From: Actinomycetes bacterium
GTDB taxonomy: Bacteria; Actinomycetota; Actinomycetes; Propionibacteriales; Propionibacteriaceae
Length of the DNA stretch: 64,000 bases
Assembly: GCA_023443125.1 (NCBI GenBank)
Contig: JAEZVO010000056.1
Span: 13,024-77,023, forward strand
Reading direction: 5' to 3'
Shown here: piece after piece, positions 54,799 to 63,249 of the stretch
Layout: the number at the start of each line of letters is the position of its first letter
How positions within the stretch are numbered: position 1 is the stretch's first letter
Translations under genes and position numbers: made by a program
The notes under the pieces: model-generated
What the model saw: only the letters and a program-made list of their open reading frames with translations
Told to the model about the DNA's origin: nothing
Databases searched by the model: none

Positions 54799-56064
54799 TC
54801 AGCTCTGGGCCGCGACCTGGGCCTCGACCTGCTCGAGCAGGGCCTGCGGCTCCTCGGAGCTGATCTTGTAGGCGTTGGCCTTGAGGGCCGCCTGCAGGGT
54901 GTCCCACTGCGGGTTGGAGACCGGCTGGAACTTCACGACCTTGAGGGCCTCGAGGAGGTCCTTGTCGGTGCCCTCGGCCTCACCGGTGGCCTTCTCGATC
55001 ATGGTGGTGGTCACGGGGAGCAGCGCGGTGTTCTTGTACCAGGTCTCGTAGAGGTCGTCCTGGTAGAAGTACTTCAGGTAGGCAGCGGTGGCCTGCTGGC
55101 GCTTCGGATCGTCGTTGTTGAAGGCGAGCACGAAGTCGGTCACGCCGACGGCGATGCCCTTGCCGTCCTTCGACGGGACGGGAGCGAGGCCCACCTCGAT
55201 GCCCTTGGCGGAGGCGTCGGAGACGACCTGACCGTGGCCGATCACCATGCCGAGCTTGCCGGCGGAGAAGAGGTCGGTGGTGTCCTGACGGTTGTCCTCG
55301 AGGTTGGGCTGGGTGAGGCCGGCGTCGTAGATCTTCTTCATCTGGGTGAAGGCCTCGATGGCCTCGGGCTTGTCGGCCTTGAGGTTCTCACCGTCGTTCC
55401 AATCGCCACCGGCGCCCCACAGCCACAGCGAGGACTCCACCTGGGCCTCTTCCTGGCCGAGCGGCATGCCGTAGCCGTGGATGTCGTCGCCGAGGTCGGA
55501 GATGGCCTTGGCTGCCGCCTCGAATTCCTCCCAGCTCTTCGGGGGCTCGGCAATGCCGGCCTGCTCGAAGAGGTCCTTGTTGTAGGCGAGCATGCGCGCC
55601 GAGGCGATGTCCGGGGTGGCGTAGAGGGTGCCGTCGGCGCCCTTGCCGTTCTCGAGCAGCGTGGGATCGATGGTGCCCAAGGTCTCCTCATCGAGGAGCT
55701 GGTCCATCGGGATGAGGAGGCCGGCCTCAGCCGAGGACGCGAAGGCGTTGTCGTTCAGGATGTCCGGGTAATCGTTGGCCTGGATGCGGGCCTGCACCTT
55801 GTTGGCGAAGTCCTCCCAGCCCTCGATCTGGAGCTCGACGGTGACGTTCGGGTACTCCTCGTTGAACTTCGCGGTGATGGCGTCCCAGTCGGCCTTCGAC
55901 GAGTCGGCGTAGGACGGAGCGAGGATCTTGATGGTGGTTTCGAGCGAGCCCGGATCCTCGTTGGCGGCCTCGGGGGCCGCGTCGGTGCCACCGCCGCCGC
56001 AGGCGGTCAGGGCGAAGGCGACGGCCGCCATGGCCGCGCCGAACTTGAACACACGCTTCTGCAT
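54799..56064 (-). CDS. Sugar ABC transporter substrate-binding lipoprotein
   Basis: The 421-residue family-1 binding protein has a signal peptide with lipobox LTAC (Cys22) and a Gly-rich tether. VTVELQIEGWEDFANKVQAR, AYNKDLFEQAGIAEPPKSWE, and GKLGMVIGHGQVVSDA are standard blocks. It captures a sugar outside and feeds the two permeases. The sugar cannot be told from the sequence. GAAAGGAG lies upstream of the ATG. Confidence 0.92.
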   Translation of the reverse strand: MQKRVFKFGAAMAAVAFALTACGGGGTDAAPEAANEDPGSLETTIKILAPSYADSSKADWDAITAKFNEEYPNVTVELQIEGWEDFANKVQARIQANDYPDILNDNAFASSAEAGLLIPMDQLLDEETLGTIDPTLLENGKGADGTLYATPDIASARMLAYNKDLFEQAGIAEPPKSWEEFEAAAKAISDLGDDIHGYGMPLGQEEAQVESSLWLWGAGGDWNDGENLKADKPEAIEAFTQMKKIYDAGLTQPNLEDNRQDTTDLFSAGKLGMVIGHGQVVSDASAKGIEVGLAPVPSKDGKGIAVGVTDFVLAFNNDDPKRQQATAAYLKYFYQDDLYETWYKNTALLPVTTTMIEKATGEAEGTDKDLLEALKVVKFQPVSNPQWDTLQAALKANAYKISSEEPQALLEQVEAQVAAQS

Positions 56065-56165
56065 GTGCCACTCCTTTCACGTTCTCCCACCACCGTTGGC
56101 GGGTCTGGAAGCAAGGTATGCAATCGGCGCTCCCTCGCGCCACAACCTCACCGCTTCGTGACAGA

Positions 56166-56194
56166 ATTATCATCGTTAACCATCCGATATGCAA
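56166..56194 (-). promoter_or_regulatory. Promoter of the sugar transporter operon
   Basis: On the reverse strand TTGCAT (56194-56189) and GATAAT (56171-56166) are separated by 17 bases, an unusually good sigma-70-type match here. GGTTAACGATGATAA overlaps it and could hold a regulator site. It leaves a 5' leader of roughly 95 bases before the binding-protein ATG. Confidence 0.6.
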
Positions 56195-56230
56195 GGGGCT
56201 TGAAAAAACGCGCAACCCTCCTGCGCGATG

Positions 56231-56271
56231 CGACGACGCCCCACGGTGCCGAAACCGCGCGGGCGTCGTCG
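56231..56271 (-). terminator. Hairpin terminator downstream of menB
   Basis: CGACGACGCCC (56231-56241) pairs with GGGCGTCGTCG (56261-56271) across a 19-base loop, seven bases after the menB stop. The reverse-strand T run (56205-56210, as AAAAAA on +) lies further on. Confidence 0.65.
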
Positions 56272-56277
56272 GGATGG

Positions 56278-57173
56278 TCAGTAGTAGTAGGGAAACCTCG
56301 ACCAGTCCGGAGGACGCTTCTCCAAGAATGAGTCCCGGCCCTCGACCGCCTCGTCGGTCATGTAGGCCAGACGGGTGGTCTCGCCGGCGAACACCTGCTG
56401 GCCCACGAGGCCGTCGTCGATGGCGTTGAAGGCGAACTTCAGCATGCGCTGCGCCGTCGGGGACTTGCCGCAGATCTTGGCCGCCCACTCGAGTCCTTCG
56501 TCCTCGAGCTCGGCGTGCGGGACCACCTTGTTGACCATGCCCATGCGGTGGGCGTCGTCGGCGGTGTACACGTCGCCCAGGAAGAAGATCTCCCGGGCGA
56601 ACTTCTGCCCCACTTGGCGGGCGAGGTACGCGGAGCCGTGCCGGCGTCGAACGAGCCGACGTCGGCGTCGGTCTGCTTGAACTTCGCGTGTTCGGCGCTG
56701 GCGAGCGTGAGGTCCGCGACGACGTGCAGCGAGTGGCCGCCGCCGGCCGCCCAGCCGTTGACGAGCGCGATGACCACCTTGGGCATGAAGCGAATGAGGC
56801 GCTGCACCTCGAGGATGTGCAGGCGGCCGAGCTTCGCGGGATCGACGGCCTCGGCCGTCTCGCCCTCGGCGTACTGGTAGCCCGCCTTGCCGCGGATGCG
56901 CTGGTCGCCGCCGGAGCAGAACGCCCAGCCGCCGTCCTTCTCGCTCGGGCCGTTGCCGGTGAGGAGCACGCAGCCCACGTCGGTGCTCTGGCGCGCGTGC
57001 TCGAGGGCGCGGTACAGCTCGTCGACGGTGTGCGGCCGGAACGCGTTGCGCACCTCGGGGCGGTCGAACGCGATGCGCACGGCCGGCACGTCCTTGGCGC
57101 GGTGGTACGTGATGTCGGTGAACTCGAAGCCGGGCACCGGCTCCCACAGCTCGGGCTTGAACGGGTCGGTCAT
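56278..57173 (-). pseudogene. menB: 1,4-Dihydroxy-2-naphthoyl-CoA synthase (MenB), one-base frameshift
   Basis: MenB closes the naphthoate ring in menaquinone synthesis. The first frame gives GWAFCSGGDQRIRGKAGYQY, VNGWAAGGGHSLHVVADLTL and TDADVGSFD. A second frame carries SAYLARQVGQKFAREIFFLG and on to the family end PPDWSRFPYYY. The switch is at about 56636-56642, where GGC-TAC-GGC appears as GGCACGGC, one T short. Restoring it gives a 298-residue protein of normal length. The rest is well conserved, so a read error is the simplest cause. It is downstream of the diesterase fragment. Confidence 0.88.
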
Positions 57174-57182
57174 GCGAGCAGC

Positions 57183-57517
57183 CTATCGGCCGCCCTCGAC
57201 GGCGGCGCGTGCGTCGTCGGGGTGGTTGGTGATGATGGCGTCGACGCCGGCGGCCGCGGCGAGGCGGCAGTGCTCGGGCGAGTCCACGGTCCAGGTGTTG
57301 ACCTTGAGGTCGAGCGTGTGGGCGGCCTCGACGTACGCGGGGTCCTGCAGGAGGTGGAGGCCGGGGTGGAGCGCACCGACGCCGAGGGCGTCCGCGTAGT
57401 CCCAGGGCTTGACCAGCGCGTCGGCGAACAGGAGGGCGACGGCGTCGCGGCCCACCTCGTCGACCAGCGGCAGGAGGGTGTTGTGGTTGAAGGAGCTCCA
57501 CAGCACCTGCTCGCCCA
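57183..57517 (-). pseudogene. Glycerophosphodiester phosphodiesterase, C-terminal half
   Basis: About 111 residues remain: GEQVLWSSFNHNTLLPLVDE, LGVGALHPGLHLLQD and LKVNTWTVDSPEHCRLAAAA, then GVDAIITNHPD, the typical end of the GDPD barrel. The N-terminal half with the catalytic HRG is missing, and the frame continues without a break into the C-terminus of lgt, so the two genes are fused by a deletion near 57518-57540. Confidence 0.75.
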
Positions 57518-57535
57518 TGCCGAGGTCGTCGCCCA

Positions 57536-58099
57536 CAGGCTCGTCCGCCGCGGCGTCCGTGTCCTGCTCCTCGTCGTCGGCCGGCTCCGGCTCGGAGTCG
57601 TCGATGCGGGCCTTCGACGCCCACACGAACAGGCCCACACCGGCGAGGATCATCGGCACGGAGAGCCACTGCCCCATGCTCATGCCCAGGCCGAGGAAGC
57701 CGAGGTGGGCGTCGGGCTGCAGGAAGAATTCCCCAGGAAACGGAAGACACCGAGCGCGCCGCCGAGGAAGCTCATGCCGCCCTCCTAGATCTTCACGATC
57801 TCCAGCGGGTTCGAGAGGTAGTAGCCCGGCTTGTAGAACAGGCAGTAGCCGATCCGGCCGCCGACGAGGACGCCCAGGATGATGATGGTGAGGATGTCCT
57901 CGACCGTCTCTGTCGTCCACGGCTTCGGCGTGCGGATGGAGCGGTAGGGCTCGTGGTGGAGCCGACGACGCATGAGCAGGTAGCCGATGGCGAAGCCGAC
58001 CAAGTAGGTGATGGCGCACCAGTGGATCTCCAGCGGCCCGAGGCGGATCGCCACCGGGTCGATGTCGGGGAAGGTCAGTGCGAGGGCATTCAGGCGCAC
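57536..58099 (-). pseudogene. lgt: Prolipoprotein diacylglyceryl transferase (Lgt), stop codon, gap and frameshift
   Basis: Lgt adds the diacylglyceryl group to lipoprotein Cys in the membrane. The N-terminal ~104 residues (LEIHWCAITYLVGFAIGYLL, GVLVGGRIGYCLFY) end at a TAG where the family has Trp (KIW-EGGMSF). Reading on, EGGMSFLGGALG jumps to FRFLGEFF and the C-terminal PDAHLGFLGLGMSMGQWLS, so ~130 residues are absent. One G is also missing near 57735-57745. The lost segment holds the conserved HGGL...R..NF..GE core, so no activity is possible as written. Confidence 0.82.
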
Positions 58100-58126
58100 A
58101 TCATCGCACGTCGGGCGCGATGCGCC

Positions 58127-58873
58127 TCAGGACCAGTCGAGGCGGACGCGCCCCATGTCGATGTTGCTGAGCGTGGCCTGCGCCGACCCGTGCACGATCG
58201 GGGGTATCGGCCTCGAACACGTCCTCGCTGCCGTCACGGCCGAGCCGCGTCGTCGAACGCCGCATCTGGTCGGGGCAGGCGGCCTCGTCGAACACGGCCT
58301 GCACGGAGAGCACGCGGATGGCCCGGACGGTGTTGACCTGGAAGTCCGTGAAGGCGCCGGGCTTCGCGTGACCACGGCGTCGCCGAGCTCGTAGCCCTCG
58401 TCGGGGCCCAACTTGTTGGCGGCGAAGAGGAAGCGGTCCGCGCCCTCGCGTGTGGCCCGCGAGACGAGCGTGTAGCGGAAGGTGATGTCCTCGCCGATCC
58501 ACTCGAGCCGAGCCATGAAGGCCTCACGGTCGAGGCCGTCGTTGTCGGGCAGCCCCCAGCGTCGGGTGATGCGCTCCACGTCGGGGTGGTTCGGGACGAT
58601 CCGACGGGCGCGCGGCCGGTCCATGCGCCACTCGTCGTCGGTGACGCCGGCGAGCGTCATGAGGGCGCCATGGCTCAGCTCGAGGATCTCCTCGATGGCC
58701 GCGACCACCTCCAGCGGCGACTTCCTCCGTGGCTTCGCCTGGCCGGTGACCCAGTAGCTGAGCGTCGCGGCCGAGACCTTCGCGCCGCGCTCCGTGGCGG
58801 CCTTCGAGAGCCGGCCGAGGGAATAGCCACGTGCGTCCATCGCCTTCTGCAGTGCAGTGGCGAACTCGCTCAT
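58127..58873 (-). pseudogene. XRE-family transcriptional regulator with two compensating frameshifts
   Basis: The N-terminal ~60 residues form a helix-turn-helix (YSLGRLSKAATERGAKVSAA, TLSYWVTGQ). The middle and C-terminal parts continue in frame 1 (DREAFMARLEWIGEDITFRY), shift near 58380 to KPGAFTDFQVNTVRAIRVLS and MRRSTTRLGRDGSEDVFEAD, and return near 58200 (five C where four are expected) to IVHGSAQATLSNIDMGRVRL. The total length stays divisible by three. It is likely intact in the real genome. Function and targets unknown. GTG at 58882 is an alternative start. Confidence 0.75.
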
Positions 58874-58971
58874 CCGCGGCACTGCCTTCCGTCACCTCGA
58901 GCCGACATGCGATCCGTTCGGGGACCAGTATGTCGCATGACAAGGAGCGGAGAAAGCTCTCCCGGACCGTG

Positions 58972-61137
58972 TTACCTCGCGCGACGAGACTCGGCGCCCA
59001 CCGGCAGCGGCTCGTCGGTGACGAGTTCGCCGATCTCCTCCTGCGGCTCCATGCGACGGTGGAACGGCCACCAGATCTTGGGGCCGATGTCCAGCACGAG
59101 CCCGGGGATGAGCAGGGTGCGGACGATGAGGGTGTCGATGAGGACGCCGTACGCGACGATGAACGCCAGCTGGATCATGAACATCAGCGGGATGACGGCC
59201 AGCGCGGCGAACGTCGCGGCGAGCACGACGCCGGCCGAGGTGATGACACCGCCGGTGACGGTGAGCGAGTGCAGGACCGCACGCTCGGTGCCGAGTCGCG
59301 GCGTCTCCTCGCGGGCGCGCTCCATGAGGAAGATCGTGTAGTCGATGCCGAGCGCGACGAGGAACACGAAGCCGTAGAGCGGCACCGACGGGTCCGCACC
59401 GGGGAACTCGAAGAGGTGGTTGAACACCAGCGCCGCCGTGCCCATCGCCGTGCCGAAGCTGACGATCGTGGCGAGCACCAGCAGCACCGGGAGCAGCACC
59501 GAGCGCAGCAGGATGATGAGGATGACGAGCACCACGGCCAGGACCAGCGGGATGATGACGAAGAGGTCCCGCTCCGCCGTCGCGTTGGAGTCGATGGCGG
59601 TGGCGGTGGTTCCACCGACGAGGATCGAGTCGTCGAGCCCGTGGAGCTGCTCGCGCAGGTTCACGACGGTGGCCTCCGCAGCCTCGGAGTCCGCCGGGTC
59701 GTTGAGCGTCGCCTGGATGTAGACCCGGCCGTCGAGGACCTTGGGCTCCTCGTTCATGGTCGGGATGCCCGCCGGGGCGCCGCTCGCGGCGGTGAGGGTG
59801 GCCTCGGCGACGCCCTCGGAGGCGGTGAGGATGTCGAGCGCGGCCTGCGCCTCGCCCTCGGGCACGATGACCGACGTCGGGGCGCCCGAGCCGGCGTCGA
59901 AGTGCTCGTTGAGCAGGGCCTGTCCAGCCTTGGCGTCGGAGTCGCCGAGGATGATGTCGGAGGTGGAGATACCGGTGGCCTGCAGCGTCGGCAGCCAGGC
60001 GGCGCCGAGCATGAGCAGGAGCAGTGTGGTCACCCAGACCTTGCGCGGGCGCTGACGCACGAACTCCGCGATGCGGTGCCAGACGGTGTGGCCGCCGTCC
60101 TCGACGACGCGCTCGCCCTGGAACCTCGGGCGCGAGGGCCAGTAGGCGGCGCGGCCGAGCAGGTAGAGGAAGGCCGGGAGCATGGTGTTGGCCGCGGCCC
60201 ACGCGAAGAAGATGCCGGTGGCGGCGATGGGGCCGAGCGAACGGTTGGAGTTGAGGTCCGAGACCAACAGGCACAGCAGCGCGATGGCCACCGTCGAGGC
60301 GGAGGCGGCGATGGCGCCGAAGGAGCCGTGGATGGCGCTGCGCATGGCTTCGAAGACCGACTTCGTGCGCAGCAGCTCCTCCTTGTGCCGCGCGACGAGC
60401 AGCAGCGCGTAGTCCGTGGTGGCGCCGATGACGAGGATGGAGACGATGCCCTGGGCCTGGCCGTTGAGCGCGATCCACTCCCAGCGCGCCATCCAGTAGA
60501 TCGCGAGGATGGTGGCGCACAGGGCGGCCATGGAGGTGGTGATGACGATGATCGGCAGCAGGATGGAGCGGTAGACGATCACGAGGATGACCAGCACCAC
60601 CGAGAGCGTCACGATGAGGAGGAGGCCGTCGATGCCGGCGAAGGCCGAGGCCAGATCCGCGGTGAGTCCGGCGGGGCCGGCGACGTGCGCCTGCGCTCCT
60701 TCAAGGGCGCCGCTGCCGACGTTGTCGGTGAGCACCTCGCGCAGCGCCTCGACAGCGGTGTCCGGATCGGTGTCGTCGGTGTTGACCAGGGTGACGAACT
60801 GCACCGCCTCGCGATCCTCGGACGGGATGGGGCCGACGACGTCGTCCACCCCGTCCACGGCCTTCAGCTCGTCGACGAAGGCCTGGAACTCCCCGAGTTG
60901 ACGGTCCTCGAGGGGAGCGTCGAAGCCCGCGACGATGAGCGCCGGGATCTGCGGGGACTCGGCGAACTCGGCCACCCAGTCGCCGGCGCGCGTCGACTCC
61001 GCGCTGGCGGGGAGGAAGGTGCTCTGGTCGTTGGAGGAGACCTCGGAGAGCTTACCGAAGGTGGGGCCGCCGACGCCGGAGATGCCGAGCCAGGCGAACA
61101 CGCACAGGAGCGCGATAATGATGCGTACGGACTTCAC
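58972..61137 (-). CDS. MMPL-family RND transporter
   Basis: The 721-residue protein shows the MMPL plan: one N-terminal helix, an outer domain, a five-helix block with GATTDYALLLVARHKEELLR, then a second outer domain and helices with FLVALGIDYTIFLMERAREE. The Asp-Tyr pairs are the proton-relay residues. Relatives export lipids or drugs. It faces a MarR regulator across a 70-base intergenic region with a palindromic site. Intact, unlike many neighbours. Confidence 0.9.
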   Translation of the reverse strand: MKSVRIIIALLCVFAWLGISGVGGPTFGKLSEVSSNDQSTFLPASAESTRAGDWVAEFAESPQIPALIVAGFDAPLEDRQLGEFQAFVDELKAVDGVDDVVGPIPSEDREAVQFVTLVNTDDTDPDTAVEALREVLTDNVGSGALEGAQAHVAGPAGLTADLASAFAGIDGLLLIVTLSVVLVILVIVYRSILLPIIVITTSMAALCATILAIYWMARWEWIALNGQAQGIVSILVIGATTDYALLLVARHKEELLRTKSVFEAMRSAIHGSFGAIAASASTVAIALLCLLVSDLNSNRSLGPIAATGIFFAWAAANTMLPAFLYLLGRAAYWPSRPRFQGERVVEDGGHTVWHRIAEFVRQRPRKVWVTTLLLLMLGAAWLPTLQATGISTSDIILGDSDAKAGQALLNEHFDAGSGAPTSVIVPEGEAQAALDILTASEGVAEATLTAASGAPAGIPTMNEEPKVLDGRVYIQATLNDPADSEAAEATVVNLREQLHGLDDSILVGGTTATAIDSNATAERDLFVIIPLVLAVVLVILIILLRSVLLPVLLVLATIVSFGTAMGTAALVFNHLFEFPGADPSVPLYGFVFLVALGIDYTIFLMERAREETPRLGTERAVLHSLTVTGGVITSAGVVLAATFAALAVIPLMFMIQLAFIVAYGVLIDTLIVRTLLIPGLVLDIGPKIWWPFHRRMEPQEEIGELVTDEPLPVGAESRRAR

Positions 61138-61157
61138 GCGGCGACGCTAGCACAGCT

Positions 61158-61174
61158 ATTTCGATTGCCGAAAT
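61158..61174. promoter_or_regulatory. Palindromic operator between MMPL and marR
   Basis: ATTTCG (61158-61163) and CGAAAT (61169-61174) form an inverted repeat with a 5-base spacer. It lies in the divergent promoter region, 21 bases before the MMPL start and 37 before the MarR GTG. A MarR dimer site controlling both genes is the natural reading. Confidence 0.6.
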
Positions 61175-61210
61175 ACTCCATCGCCGAGTAGTTGGGCTAT
61201 AGTTCGGAAT

Positions 61211-61693
61211 GTGAGCGAACAGGCGGAGGAGCAGCAGCTGGCGACGGCCCGACTCGTCGAGTCCCTGCGGCAGTACTCGGAGACCTCGGAGCGCGTCGTC
61301 GACGTCCACGGCACGCGCCGAGGCGTGCACAAGACGGCCGTGCGCGCGCTGTCCTTCCTCATCCAGCGGCAGTCCCAGGGCCTCGAGACCACCCCGAGCG
61401 ACCTCACGAAGCACCTCCGCACCTCCTCCCCCTCCACCACCGCGCTGCTGGACCGCATGACCGCCCAGGGCCACGTCGTGCGCGAACGTTCCGAACGCGA
61501 CCGACGCTCCGTGCGCATCGTCGCCACGGAGGCGGCGATCGCCGAGGGCCGCCAGCTGTTCAGCCCCATCGTCGCCGAGACCAACAGCGCGCTCGCGCGG
61601 TTCACGCCCGAGCAGCTGGCCACGGCCTCCAAGGTCCTCGATGCCGCCACCGGCGCCCTGCTCCGCGTGGAGGCGGGGTACCGCGACGCCTGA
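61211..61693 (+). CDS. MarR-family transcriptional regulator
   Basis: The 160-residue winged-helix protein contains PSDLTKHLRTSSPSTTALLD, RMTAQGHVVRERSERDRRSV. It starts at GTG. It is divergent from the MMPL exporter and is its likely local repressor. Confidence 0.87.
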   Translation: MSEQAEEQQLATARLVESLRQYSETSERVVDVHGTRRGVHKTAVRALSFLIQRQSQGLETTPSDLTKHLRTSSPSTTALLDRMTAQGHVVRERSERDRRSVRIVATEAAIAEGRQLFSPIVAETNSALARFTPEQLATASKVLDAATGALLRVEAGYRDA

Positions 61694-61732
61694 CCCGCCG
61701 TCGGTGATTGCGCTGGGGCCACACCGCGTGGC

Positions 61733-61738
61733 TATACT
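61733..61738 (+). promoter_or_regulatory. Putative -10 of tRNA-Ala
   Basis: TATACT lies 13 bases before the mature tRNA 5' end. A TTGCGC 19 bases upstream is the only -35-like hexamer, with loose spacing. Confidence 0.4.
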
Positions 61739-61750
61739 TGCCGAGCACTC

Positions 61751-61823
61751 GGGGCATTAACTCAATTGGTAGAGTGCCACCTTTGCAAGGTGGAAGTTAA
61801 GGGTTCGAGTCCCCTATGCTCCA
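61751..61823 (+). tRNA. tRNA-Ala (anticodon UGC)
   Basis: The cloverleaf has acceptor GGGGCAT paired with ATGCTCC including the G3-U70 alanine identity pair, anticodon loop TTTGCAA (UGC) and T arm GGTTCGAGTCC. CCA is not encoded. DNA directly after its 3' end belongs to gene fragments on the other strand. Confidence 0.96.
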
Positions 61824-61829
61824 GGTGTC

Positions 61830-61908
61830 GGGAGCCGAACACCCCCAGCTCCGCCAGATCCGTCTCGGCGTGCCCACCGTGGGCGGCCGGGTCGATGAGC
61901 GTGCCCTC
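61830..61908 (-). pseudogene. Fructosamine kinase fragment
   Basis: About 26 codons read TLIDPAAHGGHAETDLAELG, then VFG, closely like the LIDPAxYGGHREVDLAMLxL block of fructosamine/ketosamine-3-kinases. Both ends are cut: upstream it is fused in frame to a lipoprotein, downstream it runs into tRNA-Ala. The rest of the ~260-residue kinase is absent. Confidence 0.6.
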
Positions 61909-62259
61909 GGGCACGCCCTCGACGGCGCGCAGCTCGCCGGTGGCAACGTCGCGCTGCTGCAGGGTGCCTCCGCGCTCCGTGATGAGCATCGCGTCGGCGC
62001 CGGGCAGGAAGGTCATGGCCCAGGGCTCGTCGAAGGTCTCATGCTCGGTGGTCTCGAACTCGGCGACCGCCTCGGGATCGGGGGAGGGCGACGCGGGCTC
62101 GGCGCTCTCGGGGGTGGCGTCGTCGCTGGGTTCTTCGGCCGGGGCCGCCGTCGTCGGGGAGGCGTCGGGCTCCGGGGACTCGCTCTCGGCGGGGCCCGCG
62201 GGGTTGTTGGCGCAGGCGGTGAGGGCGAGGACGGCGGTGGCGGTGAGGAGGCGCTTCAT
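61909..62259 (-). pseudogene. Lipoprotein start of a PQQ-type sugar dehydrogenase, truncated
   Basis: The N-terminal ~117 residues have a signal peptide with lipobox LTAC (Cys16), an acidic Pro/Ser-rich linker and then FDEPWAMTFLPGADAMLITE, then RGGTLQ, the first blade of soluble glucose/sorbosone dehydrogenases. After RAVEGVP the frame passes into the fructosamine kinase piece. The remaining ~280 residues of the propeller are missing. Confidence 0.7.
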
Positions 62260-62312
62260 GCCTCGAGCCTAGCCAATCGGCGTCAGCCGGCCCGGCACTG
62301 CACCGTCGGGAA

Positions 62313-62369
62313 CGACTGCGCGTTGCCCGGACGAGCCCGGTTCGGGGCTGCTCGGACAACGCGCAGTCG
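62313..62369 (-). terminator. Hairpin downstream of the amino-acid permease genes
   Basis: CGACTGCGCGTTG (62313-62325) pairs perfectly with CAACGCGCAGTCG (62357-62369). The 31-base loop is itself GC-rich and may fold. It ends 13 bases after the gluD stop. Confidence 0.65.
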
Positions 62370-62382
62370 ATCGCGTACAGGA

Positions 62383-63249
62383 TCAGATCGTGTCGGCGGT
62401 GACCTCCTCGGCCTCGCCGACCGGACCAGCGGTCTTGCCGCGGCGCGCGAGGCGCGCCTCGAGGCGGTGGGCCGTCACGGTGATGAGCCAGTTGACCAAG
62501 ATGAACAGGCCGGCGCCGACGATGAACGCCGCGGTGACGTTGCCGAAGCGGGTGCCCATCTGGCGCACCGAGTTGAGCAGCTCGGGGTAGAGGATGATGT
62601 AGCCCAGCGCGGTGTCCTTGAGCACCACGACGAGCTGGCTGACCAGCGTCGGCATCATCGCGGTGAGCGCCTGCGGCAGCAGGATCAGCGAGCGCACCTG
62701 CAGGGAGCTGAGCCCGATCGAGAAGCCCGCCTCGCGCTGGCCCTTGGGCAGGGAGGCGACGCCGTTGCGGATGACCTCGGCGATGACCGCCGAGTTGTAG
62801 GCGACGAGGCCAACGATCACGCCGATGATGCCGGTCATCTGCCCCGTGACGGGGGTGTAGTACGTCAGGAAGAAGAAGACGAACAGCATCATGATGAGCA
62901 CCGGCACGGCGCGGAAGAACTCCACCACCGCTGCGGTGATCCAGCGCAGCACCTTGATCTCGGACATGCGCATCATCGCCAGACCGAGTCCGAGCAGGAA
63001 GGCGAGGACGATGGAGACCGCCGCGCCGGCGAGCGTGGCGCCCAGGCCGGGGAGGATGAAGTCGGTCCACGCCTCGGCGCCGAGGAAGGGCTTCCAGCGG
63101 TTCGGGGTGATCTGGCCGTTGCGCCAGAGCACGATGAGGACCCACGCGAGCAGGCCGAAGACGACCAGCGCCGAGAGGACGCCGTAGATGAGGTGACGCT
63201 GACGGGTCCTGGGGCCCGGCGCGTCGAACAGGACTGCCTGGGTGCTCAT
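62383..63249 (-). CDS. Glutamate-type amino-acid ABC transporter permease (GluD-like)
   Basis: The 288-residue protein has five to six helices and the polar-amino-acid loop GVASLPKGQREAGFSIGLSS, then LQVRSLILLPQALTAMMP. FFRAVPVLIMMLF is the family signature. The ATG overlaps the stop of the preceding permease by four bases. A tail of charged residues (VGEAEEVTADTI) follows. In corynebacteria gluA-B-C-D has this order. Confidence 0.88.
   Translation of the reverse strand: MSTQAVLFDAPGPRTRQRHLIYGVLSALVVFGLLAWVLIVLWRNGQITPNRWKPFLGAEAWTDFILPGLGATLAGAAVSIVLAFLLGLGLAMMRMSEIKVLRWITAAVVEFFRAVPVLIMMLFVFFFLTYYTPVTGQMTGIIGVIVGLVAYNSAVIAEVIRNGVASLPKGQREAGFSIGLSSLQVRSLILLPQALTAMMPTLVSQLVVVLKDTALGYIILYPELLNSVRQMGTRFGNVTAAFIVGAGLFILVNWLITVTAHRLEARLARRGKTAGPVGEAEEVTADTI

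Noticed and set aside
53734..56331. 865-codon open frame on the plus strand opposite the sugar transporter genes
   Set aside because: The opposite strand encodes three clear ABC proteins with motifs; this frame is repetitive and motif-free.
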